DNA from: an uncultured Clostridia bacterium
Lineage (GTDB): Bacteria > Bacillota > Clostridia > Oscillospirales > Acutalibacteraceae
NCBI GenBank assembly: GCA_944376265.1
Contig: CALWCD010000010.1
Span: 1-45,440 of the forward strand
DNA length: 45,440 nt
Reading direction: 5' to 3'
Shown piece after piece: positions 39,802-45,440 of this stretch (within the stretch, counting starts at the first letter, position 1; the number at the start of each line of letters is the position of its first letter). The notes below the pieces were generated by a model. It was not told the DNA's origin. It saw only the letters and a program-made list of their open reading frames with translations, and did not search any database. Both the position numbers and the translations under genes were made by a program.

Positions 39802-42143
39802 TGCTCAAATCCGTGAAAAACCAACGCAAGCTGGAACGGGAGCGGTACGCCGTTCCCCGCAGTGTGCAGGATGTGATCCCCATCCGGCGCATCTGGAAAG
39901 ACGGGGTGTTCCTCTGCGGCAGCCTGTACACCAAAAGCTTTTCCTTTTCCGATATCAACTACCGGGTGGCCAGCCGGGAGGACAAGGAGAGCATGTTCCT
40001 CTCCTACGCTTCCCTGCTCAACTCCCTGGACAGCGGCTCCTGCGCCAAAATCACCGTGAACAACCGGAGGGTGGGCCGGGCAGCGCTGGAGGACTCGGTG
40101 CTCATGCCCCTCCAGGGAGACTTCCGGGACAAATACCGGAAGGAGTACAACCAGATGATCCTGGACAAGTCCACCGGGGCCAACGGCATTATGCAGGAAA
40201 AGTACGTGACACTTTCTGTGGCCAAAAAGAACGTGGAGGAGGCCCGCTCCGCCTTTGCCCGTGTGGGGGCGGACCTGACCTCCCGCTTCGCGTCTCTGGG
40301 GTCGCGCTGCCGGGACCTGGATGCCCAGGAGCGGCTGCGCATCCTCCACGACTTCTACCGCCCCGGGGAGGAGGAAGGGTTCTCCTTCCACCTGAACACT
40401 GCCGCCCGGCTGGGGCACCATTTCAAGGACGCCATCTGTCCCGACAGCATAGAGCAGTCCGCCGACCACCTGAAGCTGGGAGACCGGTACTGCCGGGTGC
40501 TGTATCTGAAGGACTACGCCAACTACATCCGGGACGAGTTTGTCAGCCAGCTGACCGACCTTCCCACGGACCTGATGCTCTCTCTTGACATTCTGCCCAT
40601 CCCCACCGACGAGGCGGTGCGGGAGGTGGAAAACCGGCTGCTGGGGGTGGAGACCAACATCACCAACTGGCAGCGCCGCCAGAACCAAAACAACAACTTC
40701 TCCGCGGTTATCCCCTACGACATGGAACTGCAGCGAAAGGAGAGCAAGGAGTTCCTGGACGACCTGACCACCCGGGACCAGCGGATGATGCTGTGCGTGC
40801 TCACCCTGGTGCTCACAGCGGATTCCTACCGGCAGCTGCAGAGCGATACCGAGTCCATCCAGACCATAGCCAGAAGGCACATGTGCCAGATGGCGGTGCT
40901 GAAGTTCCAGCAGCTGGACGGGCTGAACACAGTGCTGCCCATAGGGGTGCGGAAAATCAACGCCTTTCGCACCCTCACCACGGAGAGCCTGGCGGTATTC
41001 ATGCCCTTCAAGGTCCAGGAAATCCAGGACAAGGGAGGCATCTACTTTGGGGAGAACGCCATTTCCCACAACCTGATCCTGTGCAGCAAGGAGAACCTCC
41101 TGAATCAGTCGGCGTTCCTGCTGGGAGTGCCGGGAGCGGGCAAGTCCTTTGCCGCCAAGGAGCAGATCGCCTTTCTCATGCTCAACACCCAGGACGACAT
41201 CCTGATCTGCGATCCGGAAAACGAATTCGGACCCCTGGTCAAGGCCCTGGGCAGGGAGGAAGCAGCGGTGATCCACATGGCCGCCGGCGGGAAGGACCGC
41301 TTAAACGCCATGTACATGGTGGAGGGCTACGGGGAGCGCAACCCCATTGTGGAGAAATCTCAGTTTGTCATGTCCCTCATCGAGCAGATCGATCGGCGGG
41401 GCGTGGGACCTCAGCACAAGTCCATCATCGACCGGTGCACGGGGTACGTGTACCAGGACGCTCAGCTGTCCGGAAAACCGGCCACTCTCTGCGACCTTCG
41501 CCAAAAGCTTCTGGAGCAGCCGGAGGAGAAGGCGAAGGACATTGCCCTTTCCCTGGAGCTGTTCACCACCGGCTCTCTGGATATCTTCGGCAGGGAAAGC
41601 ACTGTGGACCTGGACAAGCGGGTGGTGGTGTTTGACATCCGCAGCCTGGGGGAGCAGCTGAAGGCCACCGGCCTGCTGGTGATAACGGACACCATTTTAA
41701 ACCGGGTAACCCTGAACTGGAAAAGGGGCCGCCGCACCCATGTGTTCATCGATGAGTTTCATGTGGTGTTTGAGAACCAGCAGAGCGGCATCTTTTTCAA
41801 CTCCGCCTGGAGGCAGTTCCGCAAGCGGGGGGCCTATCCCACCGCTATCACCCAGAACGTGGAATACCTGCTGGATTCCGTCCAGGCCAGCACCATGCTC
41901 TCCAACTCCGAGTTTATCGTTATGCTGAACCAGGCGGCCTCTGACCGGGAGAAGCTTGCAAAGCTTCTGAACATCTCCCGGGAGCAGATGGATTACGTCA
42001 CCAACGCCCAGGCAGGGTGCGGCCTGCTTCGCTACGGCAGCGCCCTGGTGCCCTTTGTCAACCAGTTCCCCAAGGACACGGAGCTGTACCAGCTGATGAC
42101 CACCAAGCCCGGCGAGGGGGTGTTCGGAGGCGCCCATGGGTAA
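39798..42143 (+). CDS. virB4: VirB4-type conjugation ATPase
   Basis: 781 residues. The start ATG at 39798 overlaps the prgI stop; the open frame upstream is a shadow of prgI. The N-terminal VirB4 domain is followed by Walker A GVPGAGKS (443-450) and Walker B VFIDEFHVVF, with the arginine-rich and LSNSEFIVMLNQAASDR motifs near the C-terminus. This ATPase powers assembly and operation of the type IV secretion channel. The length is typical. Confidence 0.94.
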   Translation: MMLKSVKNQRKLERERYAVPRSVQDVIPIRRIWKDGVFLCGSLYTKSFSFSDINYRVASREDKESMFLSYASLLNSLDSGSCAKITVNNRRVGRAALEDSVLMPLQGDFRDKYRKEYNQMILDKSTGANGIMQEKYVTLSVAKKNVEEARSAFARVGADLTSRFASLGSRCRDLDAQERLRILHDFYRPGEEEGFSFHLNTAARLGHHFKDAICPDSIEQSADHLKLGDRYCRVLYLKDYANYIRDEFVSQLTDLPTDLMLSLDILPIPTDEAVREVENRLLGVETNITNWQRRQNQNNNFSAVIPYDMELQRKESKEFLDDLTTRDQRMMLCVLTLVLTADSYRQLQSDTESIQTIARRHMCQMAVLKFQQLDGLNTVLPIGVRKINAFRTLTTESLAVFMPFKVQEIQDKGGIYFGENAISHNLILCSKENLLNQSAFLLGVPGAGKSFAAKEQIAFLMLNTQDDILICDPENEFGPLVKALGREEAAVIHMAAGGKDRLNAMYMVEGYGERNPIVEKSQFVMSLIEQIDRRGVGPQHKSIIDRCTGYVYQDAQLSGKPATLCDLRQKLLEQPEEKAKDIALSLELFTTGSLDIFGRESTVDLDKRVVVFDIRSLGEQLKATGLLVITDTILNRVTLNWKRGRRTHVFIDEFHVVFENQQSGIFFNSAWRQFRKRGAYPTAITQNVEYLLDSVQASTMLSNSEFIVMLNQAASDREKLAKLLNISREQMDYVTNAQAGCGLLRYGSALVPFVNQFPKDTELYQLMTTKPGEGVFGGAHG

Positions 42144-43971
42144 AGGCATCAAAACGAAGGCAGCCCAGCAGGCAAAGACTCTGGAGACCGTGGGAGAGCC
42201 TGGCCGGCGGATGAAGCAGCGCTTTCTCCGCACCAGACAGCAGAGCGCCCGCCAGGCGCCGCCCCCCGAGGAAGCCGCGCCGCCCCCGGGGAAGGAGACC
42301 GCTGCCGGGGAAACCCCTGGAAAGGGTTCGGCCATTCCTTCTTCTGCCAGGCGCCGCGGCCGTAGGGTTCTCTCCCCGGGCCAGCGGATGAAAGCTGCCT
42401 TCCTCAAGGCGAAGGAGGCGGCCGTCAGAGAACAGCCCATCTGCCAGGAAAACGCTGGGGAAGCCCCTTCCCCGGTTGGGGAGACCGTAAACCAGGTGTC
42501 CGAAAAAACGGAGAGAGCCCTGGAATACTCTATCCGAAAAACAGGACAGTTGACCAAACGTGTCACACCTTCTGGTCCCTCCGCCACTGTGAGAACCAGG
42601 CGGGAAAGCAGTCCGTTTTCCAGAGGCCGTGACCCTGGGCCTCGCTCCAGGGAGGGCGCAGCCCCTTCTTTTCAGGGCACATCCCGCCGGAGAAACCCCG
42701 CCCCTTCCAAAGTGAGGAGGCTGAAAACGCCTTCTTCCACCCTTCCAGCCTCCCGGCAAACTGCCGTGGCCGGCATCAAGGCCCGCCAGGGGGCAGTGGT
42801 TCAAGGGAAAGCTGCAGCCCCTGCCCTTCAGCGCCAGGCCCGCATGGTTCGTGCCAGAGCCGGCGCGGCCTCCCATACAGCCAAGCGGGCCGCAAAGGTT
42901 TTCGCCCGAGCCGCGAAAGCTGCCATGGCCGGGGCCAGGTCTCTGGGGGCAGCCCTTTTGGCAGGGGGCGGGGTCATGCTGCTGGCGGTGGTGGTACTCT
43001 GCCTGATGGGGTTCTTGCTTGGTTCCTGCTTCGGCATTTTCTTTTCCGGGGAGGATTCCGGCACCGGTGAGACCATCCACACCGCCATTGTGGAGATCAA
43101 CCTGGCGTACCAGGAGCGGCTGGAGAAGCTGCAGGAGGAAGGCGCCTTCGACACCCTGGAGATCTCCGGCACCCAGGCGCCTTGGAAGGAGGTGCTGGCC
43201 GTCTACGCCGTGAAAACCACCACAGACCCCCACGGCCGGGACGTGGCCTCCATGGACGGGGAGCACCTGGCATTGCTGTCCCAGGTGTTCTGGGAAATGA
43301 ACCAGCTTACCGCCGCCGCGGAGACCAGGACAGACGGGGAGGGGGAGACGGAACAAAGGGTTCTGGTGGTAACCGTGTCCCGGAAAACGGCCCTGGAAAT
43401 GGCGGCCCAGCTGGGGTTTGATGACAGCCAGAAAGAGCAGCTGGAGGAGCTGCTTTCCCCGGAATTCGACCAGCTTTGGAACCAGCTGCTCTACGGCGTC
43501 GGTCTGGGCGGCGGCAGCGGGGACCTTGCGGCGGTGGCGCTGTCCCAGGTGGGCAATGGGGGCGGCCAGCCCTACTGGAGCTGGTACGGGTTCCCCAGCC
43601 GGGTGGAGTGGTGCGCCTGCTTTGTCTCCTGGTGCGCGGAACAGTGCGGACTGATCGACAGCGGTGCGGTCCCCCGGTTTGCCGGTGTGGGCACGGGGGT
43701 TGGGTGGTTTCAGGCCCGGGGCAGGTGGCTGCCCGGCAGCGGTGTGCCGGAGCCGGGGATGCTCATCTTCTTCAAATGGTACGGCAGCGACGCCTCTGTG
43801 GCCGACCACGTGGGCATTGTGGAGAAGGTGGAGAATGGCCTGGTGTACACCATTGAGGGCAACTCCGGCGACATGGTCCGCCGATGCAGCTACCCCGTGG
43901 GATACGGGGAGATCCTGGGATACGGCGCCGTAGAGGACGCCCCTTCCCGGGAGGAGAAAAATTTGACCTGA
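42136..43971 (+). CDS. CHAP-domain cell-wall hydrolase of the transfer system
   Basis: 611 residues. The cytoplasmic N-terminal 270 residues are Arg/Lys/Ala/Pro-rich, low in complexity and contain a duplicated unit (PGRRMKQRFLRTRQQSAR and PGQRMKAAFLKAKEAAVRE). One membrane helix (about 275-297) follows, then an outer linker and a C-terminal CHAP domain (about 470-600). Its active residues are Cys493 (EWCACFVSW), His558 (DHVGIVE) and Asn576 (EGNSGD). It corresponds to the peptidoglycan hydrolases that open the wall for the channel (VirB1/TcpG role). The start overlaps the virB4 stop. Confidence 0.88.
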   Translation: MGKGIKTKAAQQAKTLETVGEPGRRMKQRFLRTRQQSARQAPPPEEAAPPPGKETAAGETPGKGSAIPSSARRRGRRVLSPGQRMKAAFLKAKEAAVREQPICQENAGEAPSPVGETVNQVSEKTERALEYSIRKTGQLTKRVTPSGPSATVRTRRESSPFSRGRDPGPRSREGAAPSFQGTSRRRNPAPSKVRRLKTPSSTLPASRQTAVAGIKARQGAVVQGKAAAPALQRQARMVRARAGAASHTAKRAAKVFARAAKAAMAGARSLGAALLAGGGVMLLAVVVLCLMGFLLGSCFGIFFSGEDSGTGETIHTAIVEINLAYQERLEKLQEEGAFDTLEISGTQAPWKEVLAVYAVKTTTDPHGRDVASMDGEHLALLSQVFWEMNQLTAAAETRTDGEGETEQRVLVVTVSRKTALEMAAQLGFDDSQKEQLEELLSPEFDQLWNQLLYGVGLGGGSGDLAAVALSQVGNGGGQPYWSWYGFPSRVEWCACFVSWCAEQCGLIDSGAVPRFAGVGTGVGWFQARGRWLPGSGVPEPGMLIFFKWYGSDASVADHVGIVEKVENGLVYTIEGNSGDMVRRCSYPVGYGEILGYGAVEDAPSREEKNLT

Positions 43972-44004
43972 TAAAACCTATGGAAACCGATAATGAATAC
44001 GTAT

Positions 44005-44033
44005 TAGACAGAGAACCTTTCCGGGGGTATACT
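44005..44033 (+). promoter_or_regulatory. Promoter of the lipoprotein/CMD operon
   Basis: TAGACA (44005-44010), a 17-bp spacer and TATACT (44028-44033), about 30 bp before the start at 44064. It lies in an AT-rich patch right after the transfer operon. Confidence 0.6.
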
Positions 44034-44063
44034 GAATGCAGTACCCATCCGGGAGGAATGACT

Positions 44064-44537
44064 ATGAAACATCATCGAAAGGCACTGCTCCTGTGGGGGG
44101 CGGCCCTGGCGCTGTCTGCCTGCGGGTGCGGGGAAGTCCAGCCCGGTTCGGAAAGCCGGGAGGAAAGCGCCCTGTCCCATCAGCTGGTGGAGGTGAGGTG
44201 GGAGGATCACACCGTGACCTACCGGCTCAATGGCAGCCCGGCGGCGGAGTCCCTGGCAGAACAGCTTCCCCTCACGGTGGAGATGGAGGATTTCAGCACC
44301 AACGAGAAGATTTTCTACCCACCTCAGCCCCTGGACACGGAACACACCCCCACTGCCCGGAGAGGCGCCGGGACGCTGGCCTATTACCAGCCCTGGGGAG
44401 ACGTGGTGCTCTTTTACGGAGACTACCGTGAGAACCCGTCCCTGTTCGAGCTGGGCCAGGCCGTCTCCGGCGGGGAACTGGTGGAGGAGATCACCGGCAC
44501 CGTGACCATTGCGGCGGCGGAAACAGAACAGAAGTAA
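44064..44537 (+). CDS. Lipoprotein with cyclophilin-like domain
   Basis: 157 residues starting at ATG 44064 (GGAGG 7 nt upstream). The N-terminus MKHHRKALLLWGAALALSACG is a lipoprotein signal with a lipobox LSAC. The mature part (VRWEDHTVTYRLNGSPAAESLAEQLPLTVEMEDF, then GTLAYYQPWGDVVLFYGDY) matches the cyclophilin-like proteins common in Clostridia. These lack known isomerase activity and are often found near aldo/keto reductases, flavodoxins and CMD proteins. It should be anchored outside the membrane. It forms an operon with the CMD gene 9 bp downstream. Confidence 0.8.
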   Translation: MKHHRKALLLWGAALALSACGCGEVQPGSESREESALSHQLVEVRWEDHTVTYRLNGSPAAESLAEQLPLTVEMEDFSTNEKIFYPPQPLDTEHTPTARRGAGTLAYYQPWGDVVLFYGDYRENPSLFELGQAVSGGELVEEITGTVTIAAAETEQK

Positions 44538-44546
44538 GGAGAGAGC

Positions 44547-45317
44547 ATGATGGATCGAGCGGAGAGAACCGAACAGAATATGCAGGAATTATTCCACACC
44601 CATGCCGCCGGCAGGGAGGGGACCGACCACGAGTTTATGAGAATCCTTCAGGGGTTCATCTTCGGGGACGTGTGCCATACCGGCAGCCTGGACAACCGGA
44701 CGCGGGAGCTGGTCACCGTGACCGTGCTCACCACCCTCAGCACCTTGCCCCAGCTGCAGGCCCATGTAGGGGCGGCCATGAACGCCGGATGCACGCCGGT
44801 GGAGATTCGGGAGGCGGTGTACCAGTGCGCCCCCTTTATCGGGTTCCCCAAAACCCTTAACGCCATTGCCGTGATGAACCAGGTGTTCCAGGAGCGGGGG
44901 GTGTCCCTTCCCCTGCCGGAGCAGGGAACCGTGGACCGGGAGGAGGACCGTTACTCCCGGGGCCGGGAGCTCCAGGAGCCCCTTTACGGCAGGGAGATCG
45001 CCCAGCGCTACACCTGGCTGCCCGGGGAATTCGCCCAGGCGGTGCCCCGTTTTTTGACGGAACTCTGCTTCGGGGACTTCGCCACCCGAACCGGCCTGGA
45101 CGGCAAAACCAGAGAGCTGCTTCTGGTGACGCTTTTGGCCGCCTTGGGCGGCGCCGAGGTCCAGGTGAAGAGCCACGTAGCCGGCGCCCTGAAGGCGGGC
45201 AGCACCCGGGAGGAAATTGTCTGCGCCCTGGTCCATGCCAGCGGCTACATGGGCATCCCCCGGCTGTTCAACAGCCTGAACGCCTGCAAAGAGCTTTTGG
45301 CTTCCCACACTTCCTAA
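44547..45317 (+). CDS. Carboxymuconolactone decarboxylase family protein (two-domain)
   Basis: 256 residues with two tandem CMD/AhpD-like domains: first RTRELVTVTVLTTLSTLPQLQAHVGAAMNAG (about 50-80), second KTRELLLVTLLAALGGAEVQVKSHVAGALKAG (about 190-220). The CxxC pair of AhpD peroxidase partners is absent, so a thiol peroxidase role is not supported. A decarboxylase or redox-related role is possible. RBS AAGGAGAG. It is cotranscribed with the cyclophilin-like lipoprotein; a strong terminator follows. Confidence 0.85.
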   Translation: MMDRAERTEQNMQELFHTHAAGREGTDHEFMRILQGFIFGDVCHTGSLDNRTRELVTVTVLTTLSTLPQLQAHVGAAMNAGCTPVEIREAVYQCAPFIGFPKTLNAIAVMNQVFQERGVSLPLPEQGTVDREEDRYSRGRELQEPLYGREIAQRYTWLPGEFAQAVPRFLTELCFGDFATRTGLDGKTRELLLVTLLAALGGAEVQVKSHVAGALKAGSTREEIVCALVHASGYMGIPRLFNSLNACKELLASHTS

Positions 45318-45334
45318 CAGACGCCGAAACAAGG

Positions 45335-45371
45335 GCGCGCTGCAGTTTCCATGCTGCAGCGCGCTTTTTTT
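45335..45371 (+). terminator. Terminator after the CMD gene
   Basis: A perfect 11-bp stem, GCGCGCTGCAG with CTGCAGCGCGC, followed by seven T. Confidence 0.9.
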
Positions 45372-45392
45372 AGTGCCTTTAGGCTTAACAAA

Positions 45393-45413
45393 ACCCCTGG
45401 TTCTACCAGGGGT
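45393..45413. repeat. Perfect inverted repeat near the window end
   Basis: ACCCCTGGT-TCT-ACCAGGGGT in AT-rich surroundings, just after the CMD terminator. It could be a terminator of a leftward gene outside the window or a protein-binding site. Confidence 0.5.
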
Positions 45414-45440
45414 AAATAAAAAGCCTTGGCAAATAAAACC

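Larger units (their letters stand above)
28802..45440 (+). mobile_element. Tn1549-like integrative conjugative element (left end; extends past the window)
   Basis: It starts where sigK homology ends. Content in order: small ORF, parA, parB, small ORFs, ardA, DUF3991/toprim, mobC, relaxase, DUF3846, pcfB, virD4/traG, Maff2, trbL-like, prgI, virB4 and CHAP hydrolase, the gene order of clostridial Tn1549/CTn-type elements. Short start/stop overlaps show one long transfer operon. No integrase, topoisomerase, helicase or right end is seen; they should lie beyond 45,440. Whether the cargo after 43,971 belongs to the element is not certain. Confidence 0.8.

Noticed and set aside
1-45440. CRISPR arrays, rRNA or tRNA genes, insertion sequences
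   Set aside because: No regularly spaced repeats, no rRNA or tRNA signatures, and no DDE transposase-like frames were seen.

Overview
The window looks like a chromosome segment of a spore-forming, GC-rich Clostridia bacterium, probably an Oscillospiraceae-type gut anaerobe. The evidence is spo0A next to spoIVB, a mother-cell sigma factor gene sigK, a ferredoxin-dependent 2-oxoacid oxidoreductase cluster, strong AGGAGG ribosome sites and high GC. The taxon is inferred from gene content only.

Left part (1-16.9 kb), ordinary chromosome: a GH27 alpha-galactosidase with a zinc-ribbon protein, a small membrane protein, a leftward dtd/acyltransferase/DUF5655-like operon, an aldose-1-epimerase-like gene, a heterodimeric ABC exporter with one degenerate ATP site, leftward spo0A and spoIVB, an ATPase plus a four-gene 2-oxoacid:ferredoxin oxidoreductase set (korDABC type), a protein of unknown function carrying the GIIGGADGPT motif of sodium-pump decarboxylases, and a TIGR04076-type protein.

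Centre (16.9-28.8 kb): sigK is cut in two. Its 5' part (pro-sequence to HIIK) ends near 17,109 and its reading frame resumes near 28,358. Between them lies an 11,250-bp skin-like element. A large serine recombinase gene sits at its left end, with its stop codon beside the crossover. The ends carry dyad-symmetric sites: TGGCG-N9-AA-N9-CGCCA when the sigK halves are joined, and TCCCTTATGGGCA-N7-AA-N7-TGCCCGTAAGGGA when the element ends are joined. Joining at AA restores the sigK frame exactly. Cargo: a membrane Ser/Thr kinase with YD-like extracellular repeats, PP2C phosphatase genes (one truncated and abutting a truncated FHA-type gene), a sugar isomerase-like TIM barrel, a GH43 glycosidase, an aldo/keto reductase relic behind a MerR-type promoter, and an iron-type alcohol dehydrogenase.

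Right part (28.8 kb to the end): sigK breaks a second time inside the region 4 recognition helix (SRSYVSR, then stop). There begins a Tn1549-like integrative conjugative element: parA, parB, ardA, DUF3991/toprim, mobC, relaxase, pcfB, virD4/traG, Maff2, trbL-like, prgI, virB4 and a CHAP hydrolase. A separately promoted cyclophilin-like lipoprotein and carboxymuconolactone decarboxylase pair follows. The ICE right end, its integrase and the last ~25-30 codons of sigK are not in the window.

The main proposal is that this late sporulation sigma factor is split into three pieces by two unrelated elements, so that a working SigK would need two separate DNA excisions.
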